This document shows positions 52,868 through 61,330 of a stretch of DNA of 64,000 nt, one piece after another (within the stretch, counting starts at the first letter, position 1; each line of letters begins with the position of its first letter). Location: positions 1-64,000 of the forward strand of contig NZ_JNCA01000011.1 of the NCBI RefSeq assembly GCF_000695795.1, given 5' to 3'. The notes beneath the pieces are model-generated. The model did no database searches and had not been told where the DNA came from. It saw only the letters and a program-made list of their open reading frames with translations. The stretch is from Flavobacterium seoulense (GTDB taxonomy: Bacteria > Bacteroidota > Bacteroidia > Flavobacteriales > Flavobacteriaceae). Position numbers and translations under genes: made by a program.

Positions 52868-53253
52868 TTAGCAATTTTAGTCAAATCATTTAAAGTTACA
52901 GGTTTGCACATATATCCTGAAATGCAAGGATTATTTTTAGCTCGTTCCTTGTCTTCAATTGCAATTGAAGAGCTCGAAATATAAATTTGAATATTAGTAT
53001 AAATTTGAGATTTTAAAAGCATTATTTCTTCCATAAATCCCCATCCGTCAAGGACTGGCATTTCTATATCAAGCAAAATAATATCAGGAAAACTACCATT
53101 ATCCAAAATGATTTTCTTTAACATATCAATAGCTTCTTTACCATTATGGAAAGAAGTATTAGAAGAAAAAATATCCGATTTAAGGATAATTTTTTTCATT
53201 ATAATTTGATAAATAGGATCATCATCTATTACCCAGATTGTTTTTCCTGTCAT
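52864..53253 (-). CDS. single-domain response regulator (CheY-like receiver)
   Basis: A 129-aa receiver domain without an output domain. Acidic pocket D10-D12 ('VIDDDPIY'), phosphoacceptor D62 ('ILLDIEMPVLDGWGF'), Ser/Thr position in 'YISSSS', and K117 in 'CKPV'. Its ATG overlaps the stop of the upstream histidine kinase gene as ATGA, so the two are translationally coupled and the kinase is its expected phosphodonor. Output must come through protein contact or a phosphorelay. Confidence 0.85.
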   Translation of the reverse strand: MTGKTIWVIDDDPIYQIIMKKIILKSDIFSSNTSFHNGKEAIDMLKKIILDNGSFPDIILLDIEMPVLDGWGFMEEIMLLKSQIYTNIQIYISSSSIAIEDKERAKNNPCISGYMCKPVTLNDLTKIAN

Positions 53254-55607
53254 GATATATATACTTTAAAAGTTGTTCCTAAATTGGGTTCACTTTCTAC
53301 AGTTATACTGCCGCCCATTGCATCAATTTGGTTTTTAGTAATAAATAATCCAATGCCTTTTGAATCCTTGTGTGTACTGAATTTTTTATACATTCCAAAT
53401 ATTTTATGACCGTTTTTATTCAAATCGATTCCTATTCCGTTATCAGATATCTGAAGTACTGTTTTTTTGTTTTCGATATAAGAATCAATAGTTATAATAG
53501 GATGTTTTTCCTGATGGCTGTATCGAATAGCATTCGAAATAAGATTATATAAAATACTTTCCAGATAAGCCGGATTATAATTGACTTCTACAGCTGCATC
53601 AATCGATGAAACAACATTAATTCCTTTTAATTCAATCTGATCAGCAAGCAGTGTTAAAGTATTATCTAAATATTGTTTTAAATTTAAGTTTTCGGTTACT
53701 ATATCTACATTGGTTTGAATACTTACAATTTCGTTAAGGTTAAGCATGGTTTCATTTAATGAATCAGAAACTGATTTTAATAATTGTATCATTTCCTCTT
53801 TTTCTTCTTCAGATTCTGAGGTTTCAATTAAATCAACAATAGATGAAATATTACTGGTGTGCGATCTTAAATTATGCGAAACAATATAAGAAAAATTCAG
53901 TAACCTTTTATTTTGTTCGCTTACTAAATTGAACGAATTATTGAGCTCTTTTTCAATTTCTTTAGTTTTAGTAATATCAATGATAATTCCTCTTAAACTT
54001 TTAGCTTCATTATTATCAGTAATTACATTTACAATATCTCTAACCCAAACTACCGAACCATCTTTGGCAACCATTCGATATTCAAAATCATGATTTTTAA
54101 GTTGGTTAGTTTGTTCAACGCAATATTGTAGCGCATTTTCCTTGTCTTTATAAAAAATATGGTTTACCCAAAAATTAGGAGTATTAATCCATTCTTCAGA
54201 AGTATAGCCTAAAATATCTTCGACTTTTTTACTAACAAAATTAAATTCTAAAGTTTTAGCGTCACATTCCCATACAATTCCGTCAACAGTATTAATAAGT
54301 GATTCGATTCTTTTTCGAGAAGCAAGAATAATTTTGTCGGCTTTTTTTCTCTTCGAAATATCTTCAATAATTACAATGTGATTAGTAGGTTTTTCGCCTT
54401 TTTTCCATAATGGAGAAACAGTAATATTAACCCATATTGTTTTGCCAGATTTGCTAATGTACCTTTTTTCCAGACTAAATTCTTCGATTTCATCTTTATA
54501 AAGTTTTTCTAGTGAAAGCAACGATTTTTCGATATCATCAGGATGTGTGATTGATTTTAAATCCATCGATTTTAATTCTTCTGAACTGTATCCTATTAAT
54601 TGACAAAAGCGTTTATTAACATCCGAAAATTTTCCTGTATTCGAATCAACATAGGTAATTCCTACTGCAGCCTGATCAAAAATGCTTTTGAATTTGATTT
54701 CGTTTTTTAAAAGTTTATCCGATTGTTTACGAAGCAATATTTTTAATTCGGCTGGTTTTTTAAAGAAAGAATAGGTTAAAAATCCAATTAAAGAAGCCAG
54801 AAATAAAGCTAAAACGCAACGAATTACAGTTGTAAATAATAATTCATTTGGGTTTTTATCTACCAAATATAATTTCCAGTCACCATCGGGGATAATAGAA
54901 CTTACTGTATTTTCAGGATTAAATTCTTCATCTGCATTCAAAAAGAAATCTTCTCTTTTACTGACAGGATTGATTTTAGAAAATAAAAAATGGTATTTTG
55001 AGGTATTCATTTTTTCGATTTCAGGTTTTTTTATCAAAGTGTTGAGCTTTATAATAATTGCCGAAAATCCCCAAAATTTATTGTCTTTATAAATCGCTAC
55101 ACGACCTAAAATACCTAATCCTCCTTGTTTTAACTCAAATGGACCAGCAAAATACATTTTGCGTGTTTCAATTGCTTTCATTGCTTCAAAACGATATTTT
55201 TTATTGTTTAAAATATCGATCCCTTTGGCAGCTTCGTTTCCTTTTTCGGGATAGGTATATTGTATAATTCCGTCAGGAACCAGTTGTACTGCGTCAATAT
55301 TAGGATTTGAATTTAAAATTTGTTGGCAAACGGTTTCAAAATTTTCAGGAATACCTTTGTCATTAATAGTCATTGCTAATGTCAATGCATCAACATAATA
55401 ATTCTTTAAAGATTGATCAATACTTTTATGAATGGCTTGTAGTTTAGCATGCATAGTGTCACGCTTTGCCTTTCTTGAAAGTTCATATTGTTGAAAAATA
55501 ATGAGCGAAAATATGATACAAAAAAATAAAAAAACTAAGATTCCGGTCAGCTTAGATTTGATAATAAACCAATTGTGTCGGTTTGTTGTTGACTGTTTTA
55601 ATTTCAT
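53250..55607 (-). CDS. CHASE/PAS sensor histidine kinase
   Basis: A 785-aa membrane kinase. One transmembrane helix near residues 12-32, an extracytoplasmic CHASE-like domain (~75-225; 'YPEKGNEAAKGIDIL', 'GLGILGRVAIYKDNKFWG'), and a second helix near 258-280. Two or more PAS domains with PAC segments follow (~300-560). The histidine-phosphotransfer region has H578 in 'VSHNLRSH', and an HATPase domain at ~670-785 shows 'NLISNAIRYSH', 'DNGIGID' and 'GIGLFITK'. CHASE domains sense small extracellular ligands. The coupled receiver downstream is the likely partner. Confidence 0.85.
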   Translation of the reverse strand: MKLKQSTTNRHNWFIIKSKLTGILVFLFFCIIFSLIIFQQYELSRKAKRDTMHAKLQAIHKSIDQSLKNYYVDALTLAMTINDKGIPENFETVCQQILNSNPNIDAVQLVPDGIIQYTYPEKGNEAAKGIDILNNKKYRFEAMKAIETRKMYFAGPFELKQGGLGILGRVAIYKDNKFWGFSAIIIKLNTLIKKPEIEKMNTSKYHFLFSKINPVSKREDFFLNADEEFNPENTVSSIIPDGDWKLYLVDKNPNELLFTTVIRCVLALFLASLIGFLTYSFFKKPAELKILLRKQSDKLLKNEIKFKSIFDQAAVGITYVDSNTGKFSDVNKRFCQLIGYSSEELKSMDLKSITHPDDIEKSLLSLEKLYKDEIEEFSLEKRYISKSGKTIWVNITVSPLWKKGEKPTNHIVIIEDISKRKKADKIILASRKRIESLINTVDGIVWECDAKTLEFNFVSKKVEDILGYTSEEWINTPNFWVNHIFYKDKENALQYCVEQTNQLKNHDFEYRMVAKDGSVVWVRDIVNVITDNNEAKSLRGIIIDITKTKEIEKELNNSFNLVSEQNKRLLNFSYIVSHNLRSHTSNISSIVDLIETSESEEEKEEMIQLLKSVSDSLNETMLNLNEIVSIQTNVDIVTENLNLKQYLDNTLTLLADQIELKGINVVSSIDAAVEVNYNPAYLESILYNLISNAIRYSHQEKHPIITIDSYIENKKTVLQISDNGIGIDLNKNGHKIFGMYKKFSTHKDSKGIGLFITKNQIDAMGGSITVESEPNLGTTFKVYIS

Positions 55608-55668
55608 TATTATTGTAAAGTTGAAAACCGTTCTTTTTTTAAATTATCCACACATAAATTAATAAAGA

Positions 55669-55702
55669 TTTGATTAAATCAAAAGTAATTATTCCAAATC
55701 TA
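55669..55702 (-). promoter_or_regulatory. upstream region of the sensor kinase: palindrome and -7 candidates
   Basis: A perfect 15-bp palindrome TTTGATTAAATCAAA (55669-55683) lies 62 bp before the kinase ATG. It overlaps one of two minus-strand -7 candidates, TACTTTTG (55680-55687) and TAGATTTG (55695-55702). It recalls a Crp/Fnr site but has a 3-bp rather than 4-bp centre. Confidence 0.35.
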
Positions 55703-55774
55703 TGTAAAATATTTAAAAAAAAGAAAGTTAGGTTATTGTTTTTTATAGATAATAAGCAATCTTTTTGTTTGAAA

Positions 55775-55838
55775 TTTTAAATCGAAAATAAAAAGCTACA
55801 ATTTGAATTTTCGATTTAAAAATGATAGCCTTTGCAGG
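55775..55838. repeat. two successive hairpins in the spacer before the small Lys-rich gene
   Basis: TTTTAAATCGAAAAT (55775-55789) pairs perfectly with ATTTTCGATTTAAAA (55807-55821), a 15-bp stem. A second hairpin, ATAGCCT...AGGCTAT (about 55825-55842), follows at once. Together they could act as a terminator or a structured leader. Confidence 0.5.
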
Positions 55839-55903
55839 CTATAACATCAGATTTTTTGTTTTTATAAATTCGATGTGTTTATGTCAAACTAAAATAAAAT
55901 TGC

Positions 55904-56056
55904 ATGGGAAGAAATAATGAAAAGAATATAAAAAAGCATAATGATAAGTTGCATAAAACACAGGCCAAAGCCAAACAAGCCGAAATGCTTAGAAAAGAAA
56001 AACTAAAAGAAATAGTAAAAAAGTTTAACGAGAACAATAAAGAAAACAATAATTAA
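55904..56056 (+). CDS. small Lys-rich hypothetical protein, 50 aa
   Basis: An ATG-started frame of 50 codons (MGRNNEKNIKKHNDKLHKTQ...) ending at TAA 56054-56056. It is very rich in Lys, Asn, Glu and Gln, is predicted to be a single charged helix, and has no hydrophobic core. The next gene starts 12 bp downstream, which favours a real first gene of a four-gene run (55904-57049). The composition could also arise by chance in AT-rich DNA, so confidence is moderate. Confidence 0.5.
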   Translation: MGRNNEKNIKKHNDKLHKTQAKAKQAEMLRKEKLKEIVKKFNENNKENNN

Positions 56057-56068
56057 AAGAAACTAGAA

Positions 56069-56299
56069 ATGGAAAACGATAAATATGCCTTATTAAAATC
56101 TGAAGTTCAGGAAATTATTGATTTAATCGCGGCTAAAAATGCTAAAGATGCTAATAATAAATTAGTAGATGTAAGCGAACAATTAGACGATATGTTAGAC
56201 ACCAGTGATGAAGATGAGGATTTAATCGAAATCAGTAAATATCAGGTGTTATTGAATCAATTGCATCAAAAAATTGTTGCGCTAAACGGATCTATTTAA
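56069..56299 (+). CDS. small acidic hypothetical protein, 76 aa
   Basis: A helical, acidic protein ('YALLKSEVQEIIDLIAAKNAKDA', seen as two heptad-rich helices, with 'DTSDEDEDL' between). Likely a small coiled-coil or helical hairpin. No family is recognised. It lies 12 bp after the Lys-rich gene and 6 bp before the YchJ-like gene, so it is part of one transcript. Confidence 0.6.
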   Translation: MENDKYALLKSEVQEIIDLIAAKNAKDANNKLVDVSEQLDDMLDTSDEDEDLIEISKYQVLLNQLHQKIVALNGSI

Positions 56300-56305
56300 T
56301 TGATT

Positions 56306-56677
56306 ATGAATTGTTATTGTAATTCTCAAAAATTATTTAAAGATTGCTGTGAACCTTACATCAAAGGAATGGAAAAAGCACCAACAGCCGAAGCTTTAAT
56401 GCGTTCCCGATATAGTGCTTATGCCACACATCAGGTTGATTATTTAGTAGCCACAACTCATGTTTCGCAAAGGCATTTATACTCTAAAGAAAATATATTA
56501 TTATGGGCAACTTCTAATAATTGGCAAAAATTAGAAGTATTAAAAACTACGCCAACTACAGTAGAGTTTAAAGCCTATTATTTAGATCAAAATAAACAAC
56601 AGCATATTCATCATGAGTTTTCTACTTTTGTTCAGGAAGATGGTATTTGGTATTATGTAGACGGAGAATATTATTGA
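56306..56677 (+). CDS. YchJ/UPF0225-family SEC-C-like protein
   Basis: A 123-aa protein with an N-terminal zinc-binding SEC-C-like motif ('CYCNSQKLFKDCCEPYI', CxC...CC) and an NTF2-like body ('APTAEALMRSRYSAYATHQVDYL', best recognised as 'EALMRSRYSAY'), the pattern of the YchJ family. A TTG at 56300 is in frame but the ATG at 56306 puts MNCYCNS at the usual family start. Function of the family is not established. It lies between two small genes on the same strand. Confidence 0.8.
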   Translation: MNCYCNSQKLFKDCCEPYIKGMEKAPTAEALMRSRYSAYATHQVDYLVATTHVSQRHLYSKENILLWATSNNWQKLEVLKTTPTTVEFKAYYLDQNKQQHIHHEFSTFVQEDGIWYYVDGEYY

Positions 56678-56695
56678 TTTTTCACTCAAAAGCGA

Positions 56696-57049
56696 ATGAA
56701 AGCAACAGTTTTTGAAACATTAGAAAAGATCATCCAAATTCCATTTGTTGCAGATGAATTTGAAAATGGCGCTGTTTGTTTTGCAAATGACGAAGAAGTA
56801 CGTGCTGATTTTAAACTTCAGTTTACAGCCTTTGACGTTGTCAATTATGTTTACGGTATTTTGTTTAAGTTGTATTTGAAAGAAAATATAGAAAACGCTT
56901 CCATTTTAAATTTGAAAATTCCGTTTCCTGCTGATGCTGATTTTTTCTGGAAATATTCTGATTTTGGTAAAAAACTGCGTCAGGAAAAAATTATAGAAAC
57001 AATAGAATGTAATGCTGTTAATCAATTCAATTGGGAATTTATGGAATAA
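56696..57049 (+). CDS. hypothetical protein, 117 aa
   Basis: A soluble acidic protein with no signal peptide, no membrane helix and no motif I recognise ('FVADEFENGAVCFANDEEV', 'VVNYVYGILFKLYLKEN'). It begins 18 bp after the YchJ-like gene and ends just before a strong terminator, so it closes this small operon. Confidence 0.55.
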   Translation: MKATVFETLEKIIQIPFVADEFENGAVCFANDEEVRADFKLQFTAFDVVNYVYGILFKLYLKENIENASILNLKIPFPADADFFWKYSDFGKKLRQEKIIETIECNAVNQFNWEFME

Positions 57050-57063
57050 TTTTTCGATAGTAA

Positions 57064-57111
57064 AAATAACAAAGCCGTTTCAATGCTAATCTTGAAACGG
57101 CTTTGTTATTT
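57064..57111. terminator. bidirectional terminator with 20-bp perfect stem
   Basis: AAATAACAAAGCCGTTTCAA (57064-57083) pairs perfectly with the reverse complement at 57092-57111, 8-nt loop. It separates the convergent genes ending at 57049 and 57122. Its core is almost the same as that of the terminator at 62552-62592. Confidence 0.85.
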
Positions 57112-57121
57112 AACAGCAATT

Positions 57122-57895
57122 TTATTTTTTGCTAAAAGGATTTTTCAATACTACATCAAAAGCGATGTAATGAACACATTTAGAGAATTTTTTCCCCAGA
57201 ATGTTATTCATGTATCCCATGTTTAAAGTTATTTTTTGTTTGGGTATTGCAATCGAATAATACAAGCTCAACCTGCTTTCTTTGTACTTTAATTTGTCCC
57301 ATTGTTCAGTTTTGTTAGTTGCAAATAAGGCTTCGGTTGCAGCAATTATTTTGTGTGTTTTTAAGGAATTGACAGTAAAAGCTATTTGGGCTTTTAAGCG
57401 GGAGCGAAACTCTGTTGTTTCTTCAGGCAAACTGAAATCAGGATTATAAAAAAACCGAAGTTCTGGTCGATAGGTAAAAGAATAAGCCATTTTTTCGAAG
57501 GATTTAAGATAAGTAAATTTACCGTAAAACCGAATTTCCTGTCTTGCTTTTGGATTATCTAATTCATAAGGAGCAGCTGTTTTGTATTTATTTTGCCAGC
57601 GATAACTTGCTGCTAACGAATATTTCCAGTTGGGTTTAAAATGATGTGTTATTTCTTCGGTTACAACATAAATAGATGGTTTTTGAAATAAATTAGCATT
57701 GTCTGGATTACTGATTGTGCCTAATCCGGCAAAGCTTGTAGATTGTAGAGTTTCTTTTTTATTGAGTTTTTGTTTGATACCAAAAGCAAACCAGCCAGCA
57801 GTATTGGTCTCGCCCAGTCCCGGAGGTGCTATCTGGGCAAAACCATTACAATAAAATAAAATTCCCAAAAAAAGAAATAATGAAGTTCTTAGCAT
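57122..57895 (-). CDS. DUF2490 outer-membrane-type protein
   Basis: A 257-aa exported protein with signal peptide 1-~20 ('FYCNGFAQ'). The rest is amphipathic beta strands ('KYSLAASYRWQNKY', 'MAYSFTYRPELRFFYN', 'ESRLSLYYSIAIP') ending in a C-terminal aromatic strand, typical of the DUF2490 small barrel family. It lies 12 bp after the PepSY-like gene and is surely co-transcribed with it. Function unknown; an outer-membrane location is inferred. Confidence 0.75.
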   Translation of the reverse strand: MLRTSLFLFLGILFYCNGFAQIAPPGLGETNTAGWFAFGIKQKLNKKETLQSTSFAGLGTISNPDNANLFQKPSIYVVTEEITHHFKPNWKYSLAASYRWQNKYKTAAPYELDNPKARQEIRFYGKFTYLKSFEKMAYSFTYRPELRFFYNPDFSLPEETTEFRSRLKAQIAFTVNSLKTHKIIAATEALFATNKTEQWDKLKYKESRLSLYYSIAIPKQKITLNMGYMNNILGKKFSKCVHYIAFDVVLKNPFSKK

Positions 57896-57907
57896 TTTTT
57901 CGAAATT

Positions 57908-58351
57908 TTAGTCGGCAATTTTACTTAAAATAGTTCCATTAGCGTCTATTATTACATCCCAATCCTGATTTAATAATGAATTAAGTTCCATTTTATAAAC
58001 TACTTTTCCATTATCAGTAATACGTTTTAAATCGTCGATGGTATAGCCTTTAAAATTAGTTTTGATTTTATTGTGTACGGCTTTAGGTAATTCTTTTAGG
58101 CTAATGTCTTCTTTGTGTTTTGTCATTTTTCCTTCAGCATTGTACCAAACTTCGTGATCTACATTCCATCCTGTTTCAAAATCTACATTGTATAGATTAC
58201 CTTTTATTTCCCATTCTACATCAGTAGCTTTTGGGAAATTTTTGTTGAATTGATTTAAAATTACTGATGGAACCTGGCTTGAAGGAATATCCTGAGCCAT
58301 AGAAATACTAAACATACTTATTGCTGCTAAGGTTAAAATTTGCTTTTTCAT
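57908..58351 (-). CDS. PepSY-like periplasmic protein
   Basis: A 147-aa exported protein with signal peptide 1-~18 ('ISMFSISMAQ') and two PepSY-like (DUF2874-type) repeats: 'FNKNFPKATDVEWEIKGNLYNVDFE' style (~30-85) and 'KTNFKGYTIDDLKRITDNGKV' (~95-145). An upstream ATG at 58384 would disrupt the signal peptide, so 58351 is used. In Bacteroidetes such genes often sit next to an OmpR-type two-component system, as here, and may be its target or a signal modulator. Confidence 0.78.
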   Translation of the reverse strand: MKKQILTLAAISMFSISMAQDIPSSQVPSVILNQFNKNFPKATDVEWEIKGNLYNVDFETGWNVDHEVWYNAEGKMTKHKEDISLKELPKAVHNKIKTNFKGYTIDDLKRITDNGKVVYKMELNSLLNQDWDVIIDANGTILSKIAD

Positions 58352-58352
58352 G

Positions 58353-58375
58353 TGTATAAAATTTAAGTTTATACA
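58353..58375. promoter_or_regulatory. palindrome directly upstream of the PepSY-like gene
   Basis: TGTATAAA (58353-58360) and TTTATACA (58368-58375) are perfect 8-bp arms with a 7-bp spacer, lying 2 bp before the ATG on the minus strand. It may be an operator or a leader hairpin that covers the translation start. Confidence 0.4.
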
Positions 58376-58422
58376 GCAAAGCAACTACCTAAATTGGGAA
58401 AGAATAGGGAATTTTTAGAAGT

Positions 58423-59715
58423 TTAAAACTTTTTTGAAGAGAAATGGATTTCAAAACTATGTTTTCCATTGTTAAAATGATAATAAATAGGAAAATTGTA
58501 CAAATCAGTAATGGCTTTTACAATAGCTAATCCAAGGCCTGTACCATTTGTTTTCGAATCAGATTTTTGAAAGCGATTGAATATTTTTTCTGACTGAAGC
58601 ATTTCATCTTTTCCGGTATTGAAAATTTTGAATGTATTCTTAGTAATTTCTATTTCGATACTTCCATTTTTTATATTATGAAAAATTGCGTTTTTAAGTA
58701 AATTGGAAATAATAATATTGGCAAGAGTTGCGTCAATATTTACATTCAAAGTTTCTTTTTCAATAATGCTAATTTTAATTTCTTTAAAAGAACTAATGTC
58801 TTCCAGTTCATTAACCATTTGTAGAACTATCGGATTGATTTGCACGTTTTGGTTGTCAAAAAACTGTTTATTATCTATTTTAGAAAGTAACAATAACGAT
58901 TTGTTAAGAAGCACTAAACGTTCTATAATTTGAAAAACTTCGGCAATTTTTTCTAGTTGTTCCTGTTCTAAATTGCTTTTTTCTAATAACAATTCGAGTT
59001 TACTAATAGCAATAGCGAGCGGAGTTTGTAATTCGTGCGAAGCATTGCCTATAAATTCTTTTTGCTGTTCGAATGCAAGATTGCTATGTTGTAATAAGGT
59101 ATTTACTGCTTTTTGTAAATCCTGAAATTCTTTGGTGTCCGACTTTACTTCGGGTAGTTTTTGAGTAGCGCCCAAATGATAGCTTTTTAACTGATTTAGA
59201 AAATCATAAAAAGGTTTCCATAATTTTTTAAGAACCATATTATTAACTAAAATAATGCTTGCAATAAGAATGGCGTAGAGCCATACTACATCCCAAAATA
59301 ATTCATCAATAAGGTCATCTTCTTCAACAATAGAATTAGCCACTTTCAATTGGTAATAATTTCCATTAATTTCAAAAGTGGTAGTTAGCATTCTTACCGG
59401 TTCGGGTTCAGGTTGCTTATCATCAGCATCCTGCATAAAAATTACGGTATCAGTATATTGATCTTTTGCCGAAAGGGCAATTTGCTTGTTTATTTTTCGA
59501 ATGGTAAAAAAACTGGCATCAAAATTACTTTTGGTTAAAATAGAAGGATCTGTTTGTGCATTTCGAATAATTAAACGCTTGTAGTTTTCCAGATCTTCAT
59601 CAGTGCTGCTCTTTATTTCATTAAACATATTTACATAAAATAAGGCTGCCCACACCGTAACAATAATCAATATGTAAATAGAAAGATGTTTTAAAGATTG
59701 ATTGAGTAGCTTCAT
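58423..59715 (-). CDS. OmpR-partner sensor histidine kinase
   Basis: A 430-aa membrane kinase with helices near residues 10-30 and 147-167 and a periplasmic sensor region between them. A short linker follows, then HisKA with H227 in 'NASHELQTPLAIAISKLEL' (read as 'GNASHELQTPL'), and HATPase with 'NLLKNAIFHN' and 'GTGLGLAIVKA'. Its ATG overlaps the stop of the response regulator gene (ATGA). Classical EnvZ-like partner of that regulator; the signal is unknown. The PepSY/DUF2490 genes downstream may belong to the same stimulon. Confidence 0.88.
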   Translation of the reverse strand: MKLLNQSLKHLSIYILIIVTVWAALFYVNMFNEIKSSTDEDLENYKRLIIRNAQTDPSILTKSNFDASFFTIRKINKQIALSAKDQYTDTVIFMQDADDKQPEPEPVRMLTTTFEINGNYYQLKVANSIVEEDDLIDELFWDVVWLYAILIASIILVNNMVLKKLWKPFYDFLNQLKSYHLGATQKLPEVKSDTKEFQDLQKAVNTLLQHSNLAFEQQKEFIGNASHELQTPLAIAISKLELLLEKSNLEQEQLEKIAEVFQIIERLVLLNKSLLLLSKIDNKQFFDNQNVQINPIVLQMVNELEDISSFKEIKISIIEKETLNVNIDATLANIIISNLLKNAIFHNIKNGSIEIEITKNTFKIFNTGKDEMLQSEKIFNRFQKSDSKTNGTGLGLAIVKAITDLYNFPIYYHFNNGKHSFEIHFSSKKF

Positions 59716-60389
59716 TTTTCAATAAGTTTATAGCCAATTCCATAGATGGATTCTATTTCAATTTCTGCCTGAGATTCCTGCAGTTTTTTACGCAAATTTT
59801 TGATTTGATAATATACAAAATCTAAATTGTCAGCTTGATCAGAATGGTCTCCCCATACGTGTTCTGCTAAACCTGTTTTAGTAATTAATCGGTTTTTATT
59901 GAATAGAAAATAATTAAGCATATCAAATTCTTTACGATTAAGCGGAATGTTTTTTTGATTAACAAAAAATTGCCTTTCGTTTAAATCTAAAATGATATTA
60001 GCACATTCAATAAGGTTTTTTCCGTTTAAATTCTTTCGGCGAAGTACGGCTTTAATACGTGCATTGAGTTCTGCCAGATGAAATGGTTTAGTAAGATAAT
60101 CATCGGCGCCTAATTCCAGTCCTTTTAGTTTATCGTCTAATGAATCTTTAGCCGAAATAATGATAATATTTTCGCTTTTTCCTTCTTTTTTTAATTCCTT
60201 TAATATATCTAAACCACTTCCGTTAGGCAGCATGATATCTAATAAAATGCAGTCGTAATCATAGTCAAAAACCTTTTCTATGGCCGACTGATAATTAGAT
60301 GCAGTTGTTACCAGAAAGTTTTCTTTTTCTAATGATTCTTTAATGCTGCTTTGTAGCAGTTTTTCGTCTTCAATTACTAATATTTTCAC
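59712..60389 (-). CDS. OmpR/PhoB-family response regulator
   Basis: A 225-aa regulator with receiver domain (~1-120; acidic pair E7-D8, phosphoacceptor D51 in 'ILLDIMLPNGSG', 'KPFHLAELNARIKAVLRR') and a winged-helix DNA-binding domain (~130-222; 'LNRKEFDMLNYFLFNKNRLI', 'VYYQIKNLRKKLQ', 'IESIYGIGYKL'). It is the first gene of the two-component operon and is coupled to its kinase by an ATGA overlap. Confidence 0.9.
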   Translation of the reverse strand: MKILVIEDEKLLQSSIKESLEKENFLVTTASNYQSAIEKVFDYDYDCILLDIMLPNGSGLDILKELKKEGKSENIIIISAKDSLDDKLKGLELGADDYLTKPFHLAELNARIKAVLRRKNLNGKNLIECANIILDLNERQFFVNQKNIPLNRKEFDMLNYFLFNKNRLITKTGLAEHVWGDHSDQADNLDFVYYQIKNLRKKLQESQAEIEIESIYGIGYKLIEK

Positions 60390-60439
60390 GCTGTAAAATT
60401 ATTCTAAGATTCTGGAAAGAAATGGGAATTTATTCTTTT

Positions 60440-61132
60440 TTATTGTGAATTTAAGGCTAAGATATATTTGTCAATGTATAATTGTTTCTCTTTGGATTTG
60501 TATTGTTGAATATAACGCGGATGTTCAAGAACTGTTATCTTATCGAATAATTTTTCCTCTTTATTGAGTTTTTGGATAAAAGTTGCATTTTTCTTCCCAA
60601 GCACAAAAACTTCCGAAGTATCTAATCCTAAACTAATATGATTTTTTAAAGAAAGAATCATGAATTTTTTCACTGTTTCAAAAAGAGCAGAATCATCATA
60701 ATAATTAGCATTCAGCCATTTTCCTTCTTTATTTTGTCGAATAATAGCCAGCGGGAACGGAGAATTAATATAAAAATCTTTGTAAAAATGTTGAGTTCCT
60801 CCATATTCAGCAATCATATCATACATAAAAACAGAAGAAATTTCATGAGTATGCGCCGATTCCATTTTGATACCGCAAACGCTTTCTAATCTTTTAGTAT
60901 CTGTAAATGGAATACCAGTTACTCCGGCTCCGTGGCGACTGGGATTAATACCAATAATAAACTTTCTTGTCTGCGAATCATGATAATATTTATGGTAAAA
61001 TTGCTCCATTACCAGCATGGTTTCAGGATTGTCTAAATAAGGATTTAGAACTTGAAAACCTTTAGGAAGTTGATATGAATACTGTAATTTTCGATTGAAA
61101 TCAATCACTTTATCAGCAAAAGTACTTGACAT
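60440..61132 (-). CDS. SMUG2-like uracil-DNA glycosylase family protein
   Basis: A 230-aa member of the uracil-DNA glycosylase superfamily. 'FIIGINPSRHGAGVTGIPFTD' is the active-site loop (seen as 'GINPSRHGAGVTGIPFTD'), 'EHPRYIQQYK' supplies the C-terminal DNA-intercalating His motif, and 'VFLGKKNA'-like strand 'EVFVLGKKNA' fits the core. These enzymes excise damaged or deaminated bases from DNA. It is a single gene, divergent from hmp; nitrosative deamination would link the two, but that is inference. Confidence 0.78.
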   Translation of the reverse strand: MSSTFADKVIDFNRKLQYSYQLPKGFQVLNPYLDNPETMLVMEQFYHKYYHDSQTRKFIIGINPSRHGAGVTGIPFTDTKRLESVCGIKMESAHTHEISSVFMYDMIAEYGGTQHFYKDFYINSPFPLAIIRQNKEGKWLNANYYDDSALFETVKKFMILSLKNHISLGLDTSEVFVLGKKNATFIQKLNKEEKLFDKITVLEHPRYIQQYKSKEKQLYIDKYILALNSQ

Positions 61133-61260
61133 ATTATTCTATATTTTTATTAGAATCTATATAAAATTCAGAGTCTGTTGAATGTAAATATAGTTATTAA
61201 AACTACTTTTTTGTGCAATATCATAGCGTTCAAAATAATTTTATCAAGTTTTCTATGGTT

Positions 61261-61278
61261 TTATGATTCAAATCATAA
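61261..61278. promoter_or_regulatory. Crp/Fnr-like palindromic operator upstream of hmp
   Basis: TTATGATTCAAATCATAA is a perfect 18-bp palindrome with the TGAT-N4-ATCA spacing of Crp/Fnr-family sites. Its centre lies about 41 bp upstream of the start site predicted from the -7 element at 61299-61306, the class II activator position. Confidence 0.65.
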
Positions 61279-61298
61279 AGTAGGATTGGCTCACATTT

Positions 61299-61306
61299 TA
61301 GCTTTG
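61299..61306 (+). promoter_or_regulatory. -7 promoter element of hmp
   Basis: TAGCTTTG matches TAnnTTTG, 24 bp upstream of the ATG. No -33 TTG is present at normal spacing; the operator occupies that region, as expected for an activator-dependent promoter. Confidence 0.55.
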
Positions 61307-61330
61307 TGAGAAATTAAAAACTAAAATATT

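Noticed and set aside
55669..55683. Fnr site upstream of the sensor kinase (TTTGATTAAATCAAA)
   Set aside because: The centre is 3 bp rather than the required 4 bp, so a Crp/Fnr assignment is not justified; it is only listed as a palindrome.
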